In this document: positions 1-8,222 of the stretch, one piece after another
Position numbering within the stretch: the stretch's first letter is position 1
Layout of the letters: each line of letters opens with the position of its first letter
Source: Sphaerisporangium siamense
GTDB taxonomy: Bacteria > Actinomycetota > Actinomycetes > Streptosporangiales > Streptosporangiaceae
DNA length: 64,000 nt
Direction of reading: 5' to 3'
Assembly: GCF_014205275.1 (NCBI RefSeq)
Contig: NZ_JACHND010000001.1
Span: forward strand, 3,968,001-4,032,000
Translations under genes and position numbers: made by a program
The notes under the pieces: generated by a model
What the model saw: only the letters and a program-made list of their open reading frames with translations
Database searches by the model: none
Told to the model about the DNA's origin: nothing

Positions 1-150
1 GGCCAGTACGACGCCGCCTGGTACGGCGCGGGCGCCCTGTGCGCCATCGCCGCCGTCATGTCACTGCGCGTCGGGCGCGGGGCCGTCCCCCCGGCCGCGC
101 CCGCGCCGTCCGTGCGGGAGGCCGCCCCGGCGGAGGCGGGCAGGGCGTGA
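1..150 (+). CDS. MFS transporter, C-terminal end only (5' end outside window)
   Basis: The open frame entering from the left edge reads 49 codons to a TGA at 148-150. It begins GQYDAAWYGAGALCAIAA, a final transmembrane helix with the small-residue packing usual for helix 12 of major facilitator superfamily exporters, followed by a charged Arg-Gly turn and an Ala/Pro-rich cytoplasmic tail. Only the last helix and tail are present, so substrate and subfamily cannot be told. The assignment rests on the helix pattern alone. Confidence 0.5.
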   Translation, partial: GQYDAAWYGAGALCAIAAVMSLRVGRGAVPPAAPAPSVREAAPAEAGRA

Positions 151-186
151 GCCCCGCGGGTGCGGCCGCCTGAGATCCTTGGTGCC

Positions 187-894
187 GTGAACCCGCCAGA
201 CCAGAGAGTGCTCCCGCTCGTCGTCAGGATCGAGCGGGCCTCCCCGCCGCAGCGCACCGACGCCCTGGAGGCCGCCGCGCTGGCCGTGCTCACCCTGCTC
301 AACGACGAGCGGGCCCTGAGCGGCGAGTGGGCAGAACCCGTGACCGCCTGGGAGACCATCGGCATCAGGAAGGTCGTCCGCCGGGCGCGGGGCGGCGAGT
401 GGAAGCGCGTGCTGGATCTGCCCGGCATCACCGTCGCCGTGCGCTCCGCCGAGGTGCGCGTCCACCCGCCCGTCCCGCTCGACGCCTGGCCGAAGGACCT
501 GTCGCGGCTCCAGGTCTCCGGCACCGACCTCACCGACACCGCGCCCCCGGACGAACCCGCGCCCGGCGCGGCGATCCTGTGGCTGAACCCCTCCCTGGAG
601 ATGTCGGCGGGCAAGGCCATGGCCCAGGCCGGGCACGCGGCGCAGCTCGCCTGGTGGGGCACCGACGAGCCCGCCCGCGAGGCGTGGCGGGCCGGCGGCC
701 TGCCCGTCGCCGTGCGCGTCGCCGGGCCGCGCCGCTGGTCGGCCCTCGTGGACAGCGGGCTGCCCGTCGTGCGGGACGCGGGGTTCACCGAGATCGAACC
801 GGGCTCGCGCACGGTCGTCGCCGACGCGCCGTGGCTGCGGGCCGGCGGCCACCGCCCGGCCGGCTGGGGGCCGCTGCGCAACCCCTCGCCGTGA
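187..894 (+). CDS. Pth2-like (peptidyl-tRNA hydrolase II family) domain protein
   Basis: The protein has about 235 residues. The C-terminal half has the hallmark of the archaeal/eukaryotic-type Pth2 fold: GKAMAQAGHAAQLAW, equivalent to the conserved GK-x-AQ-x-GHA stretch, followed by a beta strand rich in Val (PVAVRVAG) and a second conserved stretch ending in VVADAP. The N-terminal 100 residues are an actinobacterial extension of unknown role. Pth2 enzymes hydrolyse peptidyl-tRNA released from stalled ribosomes; whether this divergent member does so is inference. The GTG at 187 was preferred because the protein then starts MNPPDQRVLPLVV; an in-frame GTG at 160 would add nine residues. It stands alone downstream of the MFS gene. 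Confidence 0.65.
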   Translation: MNPPDQRVLPLVVRIERASPPQRTDALEAAALAVLTLLNDERALSGEWAEPVTAWETIGIRKVVRRARGGEWKRVLDLPGITVAVRSAEVRVHPPVPLDAWPKDLSRLQVSGTDLTDTAPPDEPAPGAAILWLNPSLEMSAGKAMAQAGHAAQLAWWGTDEPAREAWRAGGLPVAVRVAGPRRWSALVDSGLPVVRDAGFTEIEPGSRTVVADAPWLRAGGHRPAGWGPLRNPSP

Positions 895-1000
895 CCCGTT
901 GACCGGGCGGGAAACCTCAGGTCAGAGGCCATGAAAACCCCGTGCGCGGCGGGTACTCGTTCCCGAAGTGTGATCGGGAGATCGGACGGACCGGCGCAAT

Positions 1001-2242
1001 ATGCCGTACGCTCCCAACGTGCCAAATGGGGTGGGTAATCACGGCAAAGCCGTCCCGACGTACGTGGCGGCAGACGCGGAGACCGCGCCACTTCCCAAGA
1101 TCACGGTGGAGTCGCCTCCGCCGGCCGAGGCCCCCGAGCCGCGCCCCAGGCGTTCACTGATCGCGCGCCTCGGCGACCTTCCGATGCGGCTCATCTACCG
1201 CCTGCTGGTCGCGGCCGTCACCGCGGTCGCCGTCGCCGTGGCCGGGCTCGTGCTGTTCGTCACCCGCTCCCCGGCCAAGGGGACGCCGGCCGCCGCGCAC
1301 CCGGCGCCCGCCGTCACGGCCGCCGCTCCGGGCGCGACCACGTCCCCGGCCGTCTCACCCGCCGCCTCCCCGGCGACCTCCGCCTCGGCCTCCGTCACGA
1401 CCTCCCCGGTGGGCGTCGTCCCGGCGTCGCCGGTCGCCTCGCCCGCGGCCTCCTCGGCGTCCGGGCTGTCGCCCGGCGTCTCCTCCGGCCCGTCGCCCGC
1501 GTCCGCCGCGTCGGCGTCCGCCGGCGTCGTCGTGCCGTCCGCCTCGGCGTCCGCAGGGGCCGTCGCGCCGCCCGCCTCCCCGTCCGCCGGGGCCGTCGTG
1601 CCCTCCACCGGGGTCACGCCGTCCACCGGAGCCTCCCCGGGCACGCCGCCCACTCCGTCGCCGTCCGCCAGCGCGGGCAGGACGCCGCTCGCGGCGGCCA
1701 AGGCCGACCCCCGCGTGCCCAAACTGCCCCGCAACCGCAAGCTCACCAACTACCCCGGGCGGGGCGGGCCGACCAAGGGGCGGGTGACCGACAAGCGGTC
1801 CGGCATCTCCTTCGCCCGCTTCGCCAAGCAGTGGAAGCTCGCCAAGTCGGCGCCCTTCGGCACCCGGCGCACGCTCCCGGCGGCGAAGGGGGCCGGATAC
1901 CGGGCCCTGCTGGCCTCCTGCCCGGTGCCCATCGCCGTGCAGGACAGCCTCAAGGACACCGCCTTCCTGGCCGCGCGCTGGACGCTCAACTACCACCCGG
2001 ACGGCGCCAAGATCGCCTGGACGGCCTCGCAGCCGATCAAGGCGGGCAAGCGCAAGGGCTGGCTGCTCGGGTACCGCGTCCTGTACAAGGTACGCGGCAA
2101 GAAGCGCGCCGCCACCGCGGCCGTCGCCCTCGTCGACGTCCCCGACGGCAAACCCGCCCTCCTGTTCATCTCGATCCCCGACGCACAGAAGAAGCGCAGA
2201 GCCGACATCAACACCGTCATCACCAGCTTGCGCCCCCTGTAA
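1001..2242 (+). CDS. Single-pass membrane protein with Ala/Ser/Pro linker and C-terminal extracytoplasmic domain
   Basis: The protein has 413 residues and no recognised family. A cytoplasmic N-terminus of about 65 residues ends in Arg (PRRSLIARLG), then one transmembrane helix at about 68-90, then about 150 residues of low-complexity Ser/Ala/Pro/Val (repeated SAS, SAGAV and PSTG units) that looks like a cell-wall-spanning stalk, then a folded C-terminal domain of about 150 residues ending INTVITSLRPL. That domain resembles the C-terminal domain of the protein encoded at 23995-25389, whose end reads VNTVFSSIRP. Each protein is built as soluble part, one helix, linker and this domain. A role outside the membrane is inferred from topology only. 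Confidence 0.7.
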   Translation: MPYAPNVPNGVGNHGKAVPTYVAADAETAPLPKITVESPPPAEAPEPRPRRSLIARLGDLPMRLIYRLLVAAVTAVAVAVAGLVLFVTRSPAKGTPAAAHPAPAVTAAAPGATTSPAVSPAASPATSASASVTTSPVGVVPASPVASPAASSASGLSPGVSSGPSPASAASASAGVVVPSASASAGAVAPPASPSAGAVVPSTGVTPSTGASPGTPPTPSPSASAGRTPLAAAKADPRVPKLPRNRKLTNYPGRGGPTKGRVTDKRSGISFARFAKQWKLAKSAPFGTRRTLPAAKGAGYRALLASCPVPIAVQDSLKDTAFLAARWTLNYHPDGAKIAWTASQPIKAGKRKGWLLGYRVLYKVRGKKRAATAAVALVDVPDGKPALLFISIPDAQKKRRADINTVITSLRPL

Positions 2243-2250
2243 CCCTTCTA

Positions 2251-2456
2251 GGGCCGCCGCCGGCCTGTGGCCTCTGTGACCCCTCTCGGGCCGTCGCCGG
2301 CCTGCGCGCCCCGTGACCACCCCTTTCGGGCCGTCGTCGGGCTGCGCGCCCGGTGACCCTTCCCGCGCTCTCGCCTGCCTGCGCGCCCTATGGCCCTTCC
2401 CGCGCCGTCGCCGGCCTGCGCGTCCTGTGACGCTTCTCGGGCCGTCGCCGGCGGCG
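2251..2456. repeat. Degenerate tandem repeat, unit about 38 bp, 5.5 copies
   Basis: The gap between the membrane protein gene and maf consists of imperfect head-to-tail copies of a 37-40 bp unit starting gggccgtcgccggcctgcgc and ending near ctgtgacccttc. Copies begin at about 2251, 2288, 2328, 2365, 2402 and 2439; the last is partial. No gene fits the stretch. Confidence 0.75.
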
Positions 2457-2491
2457 CGGGCGTGCGGCGCGGTGCCCTAGGCTCGTAAGAC

Positions 2492-3103
2492 ATGACCGAG
2501 ATCGTCCTCGCCTCCGCCTCTCCCGCGCGGCTCGCGCTCCTGCGCAGCGCCGGGCTCGACCCCAAGGTGATCGTCAGCAACGTCGACGAGGAGGCCGCGT
2601 CGGCCCGGTACGCCGACGCCCCCGCAGAACTGTGCCTGGTCCTGGCCCGCGCCAAGGCGTCCGCCGTCGCGGACGGCCTCGCCGAGGGACTGGTCATCGG
2701 CTGCGACTCGGTCCTGGAACTGGACGGCCGTGCCTACGGCAAGCCCGAATCGCCCGAGATGGCCGTCGAACGGTGGCGCGCCATGCGCGGTCGCACAGGA
2801 ACCCTGTACACCGGGCACTGCGTCATCGACGCCGCCACGGGCGCCCAGGCGTCCGCGGCGGGCGCGACCGTGGTCCGCTTCGGCACGCCCGGCGACGACG
2901 AGATAGCCGCCTACGTCGCCACCGGCGAGCCACTGCGCGTGGCCGGGTCTTTCACGCTGGACGGCCACGGCGGCTGGTTCGTCGAGGGCATCGACGGCGA
3001 CCACGGCAACGTGCTCGGCATCTCACTACCCCTGGTCCGTCACCTACTCGCCGAACTCGGCGTCCAGGTGACGTCGCTCTGGAAACAGGGATCTCTCCAC
3101 TGA
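2492..3103 (+). CDS. maf: Maf family nucleotide pyrophosphatase
   Basis: At 203 residues this is the usual length for Maf/YhdE/YceF proteins, cytoplasmic house-cleaning enzymes that hydrolyse non-canonical or methylated nucleoside triphosphates to monophosphate and pyrophosphate. The N-terminal [16 protein letters not shown] is the family signature; downstream are [12 protein letters not shown] and the [15 protein letters not shown] stretch with the conserved Lys and acidic metal ligands, then [13 protein letters not shown]. In many actinobacteria maf lies near acyl-CoA carboxylase genes; here its neighbours are two unrelated membrane protein genes. It starts at ATG 2492, the first start after the tandem repeat region. 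Confidence 0.93.
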   Translation: MTEIVLASASPARLALLRSAGLDPKVIVSNVDEEAASARYADAPAELCLVLARAKASAVADGLAEGLVIGCDSVLELDGRAYGKPESPEMAVERWRAMRGRTGTLYTGHCVIDAATGAQASAAGATVVRFGTPGDDEIAAYVATGEPLRVAGSFTLDGHGGWFVEGIDGDHGNVLGISLPLVRHLLAELGVQVTSLWKQGSLH

Positions 3104-3143
3104 TCGTGCGACGAACCGGGCGGCAGGCGCTAGCCTGCCGGGC

Positions 3144-3956
3144 ATGAACAGCATGGGCCAGCCCGTCCGCCGTGGCGTCGGCGGCTTCGCCGACGGCGTC
3201 AGATATGTCCTCCGAGGTCTCGGCTGGGTCGCCCGCAATCCTCGCCAGTGGCTCTTCGGGCTCATCCCGGCGCTGCTCGCGCTCGTCCTCTACATCGTCG
3301 CGCTCGTGCTGCTCGGCACCTACGCGGGCGACCTTGCGGCCTGGGCCACCCCGTTCGCCGACGGCTGGAACTCCGGCCTCCGCCAGACCGTGCGCGTGCT
3401 GCTCGGAGTGGTGATCTTCGCGCTCGGGCTCGTGCTCTCGGTCCTCACGTTCACGGCCGCGACGCTCGCGATCGGGGAGCCCTTCTACGAGAAGCTCTCG
3501 GAGCGGGTCGAGCACGACCTCGGTGGGCTGGAGGCCGTGCCCGAGGTCCCGCTGTGGCGGTCCATCCCACGGTCACTGCGCGACAGCCTGATCACCCTCG
3601 GGTACGCGCTGCTGTTCACGATCCCGCTGTTCGTCCTGGGATTCGTCCCCGTCGTCGGGCAGACCGTCGTGCCCGTGCTGGGCGCCGCCGTGTCCGGCTT
3701 CTTCCTGACCGTCGAGCTGACGGCGCTCGCCATGGAACGCCGCGGACTGGCCCGCAAGCAGCGCTTCGCCGCACTACGCGCCGACAAGGCCCCCGCCCTC
3801 GGCTTCGGCGTGCTGCTGTTCCTGATCTTCCTGGTGCCGTTCGGCGCGGTCATCGCGATGCCCGCCGCCGTCGCCGGCGCCACCATCATGGTCAGAGAAC
3901 GCCTGTCCCCCACCCCAACCCCCCACGGCCAGCCCCCCAGATCAGCACACCCCTGA
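3144..3956 (+). CDS. EI24 (CysZ-like) domain integral membrane protein
   Basis: The protein has 270 residues and begins MNSMGQPVRRGVGGFADGVR, followed by hydrophobic helices at about 37-57, 75-105, 145-185 and 215-240, the arrangement of the EI24/CysZ family. The loop AIGEPFYEKLSERVE between helices is typical of this family in actinobacteria. CysZ of enterobacteria takes up sulfate, but actinobacterial EI24 proteins are uncharacterised and there are no sulfur genes nearby, so transport of sulfate should not be assumed. The C-terminus is Pro/His-rich and disordered. The gene starts 40 bp after maf on the same strand, so co-transcription is possible. Confidence 0.85.
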   Translation: MNSMGQPVRRGVGGFADGVRYVLRGLGWVARNPRQWLFGLIPALLALVLYIVALVLLGTYAGDLAAWATPFADGWNSGLRQTVRVLLGVVIFALGLVLSVLTFTAATLAIGEPFYEKLSERVEHDLGGLEAVPEVPLWRSIPRSLRDSLITLGYALLFTIPLFVLGFVPVVGQTVVPVLGAAVSGFFLTVELTALAMERRGLARKQRFAALRADKAPALGFGVLLFLIFLVPFGAVIAMPAAVAGATIMVRERLSPTPTPHGQPPRSAHP

Positions 3957-4374
3957 ACCACTGCCCTTCAGCGAGCACGCCCGTCCCGTGGCCGTCACGT
4001 CCTGGTGATGTGACAGCCCGCGGAGGTCGACCGCGTCCGCTCGCGCCTCGGCGGCGCGGCACTCGATTGTCCACAGGGCCTCCGGAGCATCGCCGGGGAC
4101 CATGCCCATGACCTCCCCGGGCCGGCCGCGCCGCTGCACGCGGACGTGCAGGCGTTGCCGTATCCGGGGAGAAGCGCCGTCACCAGCGAGGACGCACCCC
4201 CGCTGCTGCTTTCCGTGTATGCGGATCGGCATGGGGCCGTTCAGTACGGGGCCGTTGTCGCGCGCGCCGGCGACGTGCGGCGTGCGCGCTCTTTCCGAAC
4301 GCGCCTCGGTTCGTTGTCCACAGGGCGCGCAGCGGCACCCGCGCCGCCACGGCCGATCCGCGAGGGTGTCCGCC
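3957..4374. other. Intergenic region with two consensus DnaA boxes
   Basis: The 418 bp between the EI24 and DUF4192 genes has no convincing gene. It contains two perfect copies of the high-GC actinobacterial DnaA box TTGTCCACA, at 4067-4075 and 4314-4322, in the same orientation, each followed by GGGC. No AT-rich unwinding segment or box cluster is present, so it does not look like a replication origin. Confidence 0.6.
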
Positions 4375-5466
4375 ATGACGCCGACACCGATCCTCCTCAC
4401 CTCACCCGACGACATCCTCGGGGCCGTTCCCTACCTGCTCGGGTTCCACCCGGCCGACAGCCTCGTCGTGATCGCCTTCACGGGGCGGGGCGTCCAGGGC
4501 AAGCTCCGCTTCACCACCCGGTGGGATCTCCCACAGCCCCCGGGCGCGCTCGACCGGCTCGTCCCGCTGCTGCGCCGTGAGGACGTCACGCACGTCATCC
4601 TGGCCGGGTTCGGCACCGGGCCGCTCGTCACTCCCGCCGTGGACGAGGCCCTGCGGCTGTTCCGCGGCGCGGGCGTCGAGGTCATCGAGGCGCTGCGCGC
4701 CCACGAGGGGCGCTACTGGTCCTATGTGTGCCCCCGGGTGGAATGCTGCCCGCCCGAGGGCCGCGCGTACGACACGGTGGCCGGCCCGGTCGCGGCCCGC
4801 GCCACCGTCGGCGGGCTCGTCGCCCTGCCCGACCGCGAGAGCCTGCGGAGCTCGATCGCGCCCCTCCACGGGGCGGCGCGGACCGCGATGGCCGAGGCCA
4901 CCCGCCGCGTCGCCGCCGAGATCCGCGCCCGCCTCCTGTCCGTCCCCGACCCCGCGCACGTGCCCCATGCGTACGTCGGCGAGGCGCTCGACCGCGTGCG
5001 CCGCAGCCTCGCCGCGTTCCCCGGCCACGGTCCTCCGCCCGACCCCGAGGCCGCGCGGCTCGGCTTCGACCTGGCCGTCATCCGCGTCCGCGACGAGGCG
5101 TGGACGTTGATGGACGACGCGACGCAGGACGTCCACGTGGCGCTCTGGGCCGATCTCACCCGCAGGCTCGAAACACCCTTCGTACCGCCCGTCGCCTCCT
5201 TGCTGGCCGCCGCGGCCTGGCGGCGCGGCGACTGCGCGCTGGCGGGCATCGCGGTCGAACGCGCTTTGGCCGCCGACCCGTCCTATTCAATGGCCGGCCT
5301 CCTCGCCGAGGGCCTCCGCCGCCTCATCGGCCCCGACATCCTCCGCGACCGCATGCCCACCTCCAAAGACCTCGACACCGCCATGGGCCCACCCCGCATG
5401 GACTGGCTCCACCCCTTACTCCCGCTTCTGGACACCCACGCCCTCCCCAACCCCGAACCGAAGTGA
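4375..5466 (+). CDS. DUF4192 domain-containing protein
   Basis: The protein has 363 residues and belongs to the actinobacteria-restricted DUF4192 family of unknown function. The diagnostic N-terminus is present: the frame opens MTPTPILLTSPDDILGAVPY and continues LLGFHPADSLVVIAFTG. A mid-region with paired Cys (VCPRVECCPPEG) and a helical C-terminal half resembling repeat helices follow (SLLAAAAWRRGDCALAGIAV). No catalytic motif is evident. The open frame extends 91 codons upstream, but that extension has a random composition, so ATG 4375 was chosen. A rare TTA leucine codon occurs close to the 3' end, which in this group of bacteria can make translation depend on the bldA tRNA. Confidence 0.88.
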   Translation: MTPTPILLTSPDDILGAVPYLLGFHPADSLVVIAFTGRGVQGKLRFTTRWDLPQPPGALDRLVPLLRREDVTHVILAGFGTGPLVTPAVDEALRLFRGAGVEVIEALRAHEGRYWSYVCPRVECCPPEGRAYDTVAGPVAARATVGGLVALPDRESLRSSIAPLHGAARTAMAEATRRVAAEIRARLLSVPDPAHVPHAYVGEALDRVRRSLAAFPGHGPPPDPEAARLGFDLAVIRVRDEAWTLMDDATQDVHVALWADLTRRLETPFVPPVASLLAAAAWRRGDCALAGIAVERALAADPSYSMAGLLAEGLRRLIGPDILRDRMPTSKDLDTAMGPPRMDWLHPLLPLLDTHALPNPEPK

Positions 5467-6008
5467 CAGCCCCCGGGCGAGCGATCGTGGGCCTACCACA
5501 TCACCGGCAGCGGGAGGGTCCCAGCTGGCACTGGGTCGGGGTGATCCAGACTTCCCGCTATCTGCTGGAGATACGGATTCCGAATCAGGGGTCGCGCCTT
5601 CGGGCCGATCCCGCCAAGCTGCTGCCTCTGATCGCCCAGGAGGTACGAAAAGGCGGGACGGCATTCCAATAGCTGTATCGCTGGACTGTGTGCATCCTGA
5701 TTGCCCTGGTCACGACGATTCGGCGGAAAGCGGTGGCGGCTAAAGAGGAGGCTTCGATAAGACGGCAATACTCAAGATCCGATGCCCCGACCGGGCGCCT
5801 CGTTGCTGTCTTACAGTGCCTTGATTCCGCTGCCCGGCCACAGCCTGACTCGCCTGGCCACTGGCTTCGCCATCGGCGCCACCACGGCCTGGCGCTACAT
5901 TCGCGAACGCGTCGATCTCCTGGCGGCTCTAGCCGATGAGGGGGTGGAAGGAGGGGGGCGAGTTCGGGCGGGGGGTTGGGGAGAGAGGTGCTCGCGAGGA
6001 GGTGGGGG
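5467..6008. other. Eroded region with lower codon bias and transposase debris
   Basis: About 540 bp between DUF4192 and a minus-strand small gene. The base composition is visibly less GC-rich than the flanks around 5540-5800. A 43-codon open frame from GTG 5541 to 5672 ends AQEVRKGGTAFQ; I do not recognise it, and it could be a gene fragment. The rest holds the transposase remnant listed separately and a G-rich tail at 5936-6008. Confidence 0.5.
5803..5943 (+). pseudogene. IS5-family transposase remnant, internally deleted and truncated
   Basis: From TTG 5803 the frame reads LLSYSALIPLPGHSLTR, matching the N-terminus of actinobacterial IS5-type transposases. It then jumps directly to LATGFAIGATTAWRYIRE and VDLLAALAD, the helix-turn-helix segment that in intact members lies some 40 residues further on. 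The intervening part (the stretch resembling HRxxRGSRWRALxPGRQALL) is missing and the catalytic DDE domain is absent, so this is a relic. The joining is in frame, which suggests a clean internal deletion. No terminal inverted repeats could be recognised. Confidence 0.7.
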
Positions 6009-6350
6009 TTACTGGTCCAGGTTGTTTCGGCGGCGGTCGTTGTAGGCGCGCATTCTGCCGGGGTAACCCGTGAGTTGGACGTCGTACACGGGGAGGGCGA
6101 GTCCTCGTGCCACTTTGATGATGACGGCGGGGGAGCCGACCCGGCGGCGGGTCCATTCACCGTCGTGGGCCACGGCGACAGCGGTGGTGTCGGTGGCGAA
6201 CGTCTCCGGCTCGACGTAGAACTCGACACCCTGCCGGGATTTCGCGAAGGCTATGAGCGCCTCGATGTCGGCGTCATTGGCCTCACGGTCGAACTTCGCG
6301 ATCTTGCGGCCACGGAGCCGACGAATTCCATAGCGATCACGCCATCTCAT
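6009..6350 (-). CDS. Conserved small actinobacterial protein, function unknown
   Basis: The protein has 113 residues, starts MRWRDRYGIRRLRGRKIAKF and has a basic N-terminus. The middle (NDADIEALIAFAKSRQGVEF) and the end (GYPGRMRAYNDRRRNN) look like a compact alpha/beta protein; no catalytic motif or membrane segment is visible. I have the impression of similar short proteins in other actinobacteria but cannot name a family. ATG 6350 is preferred because AAGGGGAT sits directly before it on the coding strand. The upstream extension of the frame is low-complexity and likely untranslated. Confidence 0.7.
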   Translation of the reverse strand: MRWRDRYGIRRLRGRKIAKFDREANDADIEALIAFAKSRQGVEFYVEPETFATDTTAVAVAHDGEWTRRRVGSPAVIIKVARGLALPVYDVQLTGYPGRMRAYNDRRRNNLDQ

Positions 6351-6496
6351 ATCCCCTTGTATACCTGGACTCGGCCCCACATGGGCGGCTCCGGGCCACA
6401 TCGGGGATGGCTCGGGGATGTTCCGGATGGACCCCGGCCGCCGCGGTCCCGAAGATGAGATGGACGGCTGTTCCGATGGGAAGGCACGGGACTCTA

Positions 6497-7144
6497 ATGG
6501 CAGGGGCAGTGAGACAACCGGCGACATCCGCGAGCGGAGGCTGGAGGCCCGCGCCTCACCTTCGCGGCGCTCAGCACCCCCAGCTCCGGGTGACCAACGA
6601 CGACCGTGACGAGGTGGTCGAACTGGTCACCTCCGCCTACGCGGAGGGCCGCCTCAGCAAGGACGAATTCGACGAACGGCTTCATCGGGCGATGACGGCG
6701 CGCGTGCACGGCGAGCTGGCGCCGATCGTCGCGGACCTGAACGCCGTGCCCTCGGTACCGCCGCCGCCCATGCCGCCCGCGTGGCCGGGGCAGCCGCGAT
6801 CCTGGCCCGGGCACGGGTACGCCGCGCCGCCGACCGGCAACGAGCGGCTGGGCGCCGCGGCGGCCCACGTCCTCCCGATCTGCGGGTTGTTCTTCGTCGG
6901 CCCGCTGATCATGCTGCTCACCGGAGGCCGGCGCTCGGCGTACATCAGGCGGCACGCGATCGAGGCGCTCAACTTCCACCTGACGGTGCTGGGCGCGACG
7001 TTGCTGCTGCCGTTCACCGTGATCGGCATCGTGCTGATCCCGTTCATCTGGATCCTGGCGTTCGTGCTCAGCATCGTCGGGGGAGCCGCCGCGCTCGGTG
7101 ACGGCCGGTTCACCTACCCGCTCACGGTCCGCCTCATCAAGTGA
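6497..7144 (+). CDS. DUF1707 and DUF4870 domain-containing membrane protein
   Basis: The protein has 215 residues. Residues about 32-85 are the DUF1707 module (RVTNDDRDEVVELVTSAYAE, with the following GRLSKDEFDER), a small actinobacterial N-terminal domain often found in front of membrane segments. A Pro-rich linker (VPPPPMPPAWPGQP) leads to a DUF4870-type region with GNERLGAAAAHVLPICGLFF, the conserved charged loop YIRRHAIEALNFHL and two long hydrophobic helices. Both domains lack a known biochemical role; the protein is expected in the cytoplasmic membrane with the DUF1707 part inside. ATG 6497 was chosen; an upstream in-frame extension is low-complexity. It converges on the RlpA-like gene with a 42 bp gap. 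Confidence 0.85.
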   Translation: MAGAVRQPATSASGGWRPAPHLRGAQHPQLRVTNDDRDEVVELVTSAYAEGRLSKDEFDERLHRAMTARVHGELAPIVADLNAVPSVPPPPMPPAWPGQPRSWPGHGYAAPPTGNERLGAAAAHVLPICGLFFVGPLIMLLTGGRRSAYIRRHAIEALNFHLTVLGATLLLPFTVIGIVLIPFIWILAFVLSIVGGAAALGDGRFTYPLTVRLIK

Positions 7145-7186
7145 CGCGCGAAGGTGCTCGTCCGGCGGTGAGCGCGGGGGAGGCGC

Positions 7187-8149
7187 TCAGCGGGCGAGCA
7201 CCTGGTATTTCACGGTCATCGTGCCGGCGCTGAGGCTGCCGATCGCGTCGAAGGCGGCGCGTGACAGGTCGAGGCACCGGCCGCCGATGTACGGGCCGCG
7301 GTCGTTGATGCGGACGGTCACGGCGGCGCCGCTGCGGGGGTTGCTCACGCGCACCTTGCTGCCCAAGGCGAGGGTCTTGTGGGCCGCGGTCATCGCGTTG
7401 GGGTTGAACCGTTCGCCGCTGGCCGTCATCTGGCCCTCGTCGTAGTAGGAGGCGCCGCACCTGCCGGAGGCGATCACCTTGCCGGCGGACTTCTTGACCT
7501 TTTTCGTCTTCTTGGTGCCGGTGCCGGTGCCGGTGTCGGCCGAGGCCTTCTGCTGTCCGGCGCTCTCCTTGCTCGGGCTGCTGGGCGCCTTTTCGGAAGC
7601 GTCCGGCTTGGAGGCCTTCGTGTGACGGGGGGACGGGGACGCCTCGCTCGCCGGGGGCCCGTCCACCGGGGTTTCGGCGGGCGGTGTGGGTGCGGAGGCC
7701 GGGGCCAGGACTCCTTCTCCCGGTGACGTGTCCGGGGAGGTCGTGGCGAACGGCCAGGTGGCGGCGAGCGTGCCGTCCGACGGGCTCGTATCGGCGACGG
7801 AAGCGGTGGTGGTCTGCCGGGACGTGACGGCGCCCGCGGCCGAGCCGCCGGAGTCGTCGCCGTCGAGGGCGACCCATGCCCCCGCGGACGCGGCGGCGAC
7901 CACGGCCGTGAGGGCGATCACGGTGCCCCAGCGCCGCCTGGCGCCGCCGTCGGGATCGGAGGGCGTGTTGTAGTCGTACCGACGTGCCGGAGCGCGGTGC
8001 TGACCCAAGGGGAACCACTGTCCTAGGTAGGGAACAAGGACGCGGGACGACCGGCGCGGGGGAGCGCCGGAGGCGGTGGACGGACGACGCACCGCGGTCC
8101 CGGACACCGAATGGGCTGAAACAACCCAAAAGGCAACGTCCAGCACCAT
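7187..8149 (-). CDS. RlpA-like double-psi beta-barrel wall protein, membrane-anchored
   Basis: As drawn the protein has 320 residues. A single hydrophobic helix (WGTVIALTAVVAAASAGAWV, residues about 74-93) anchors the protein; a Ser/Thr/Pro/Lys-rich linker of about 110 residues then leads to a C-terminal RlpA-like double-psi beta-barrel (ASYYDEGQMTASGERFNPNA, then LALGSKVRV and VRINDRGPY). The Asp of NDRGPY is the conserved acidic residue of RlpA/expansin barrels, which bind or cleave peptidoglycan strands. The start is uncertain: ATG 8149 has no good ribosome site, and shorter GTG or TTG starts before the helix are possible. Direct repeats and a palindrome just upstream (8166-8222) suggest regulated expression. 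Confidence 0.8.
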   Translation of the reverse strand: MVLDVAFWVVSAHSVSGTAVRRPSTASGAPPRRSSRVLVPYLGQWFPLGQHRAPARRYDYNTPSDPDGGARRRWGTVIALTAVVAAASAGAWVALDGDDSGGSAAGAVTSRQTTTASVADTSPSDGTLAATWPFATTSPDTSPGEGVLAPASAPTPPAETPVDGPPASEASPSPRHTKASKPDASEKAPSSPSKESAGQQKASADTGTGTGTKKTKKVKKSAGKVIASGRCGASYYDEGQMTASGERFNPNAMTAAHKTLALGSKVRVSNPRSGAAVTVRINDRGPYIGGRCLDLSRAAFDAIGSLSAGTMTVKYQVLAR

Positions 8150-8165
8150 ACGGGATAAAGCCCAA

Positions 8166-8222
8166 GTAAAGTGAAGTCATGGCAACGTAAAGTGAGACAC
8201 CTCACACGAAACGTGATCACGT
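8166..8222 (-). promoter_or_regulatory. Operator-like cluster upstream of the RlpA-like gene
   Basis: Two identical 9-mers GTAAAGTGA occur at 8166-8174 and 8187-8195, start-to-start distance 21 bp (two helical turns). A perfect 12 bp palindrome ACGTGATCACGT follows at 8211-8222. All lie within 75 bp of the proposed start of the minus-strand gene. The spacing suggests cooperative binding of a regulator on one DNA face; the identity of the regulator is unknown. Confidence 0.45.

Noticed and set aside
4102..4374. N-terminal extension of the DUF4192 protein
   Set aside because: The frame is open but rich in Arg, Cys and Pro without family similarity, and it contains both DnaA boxes; the family N-terminus starts at 4375.
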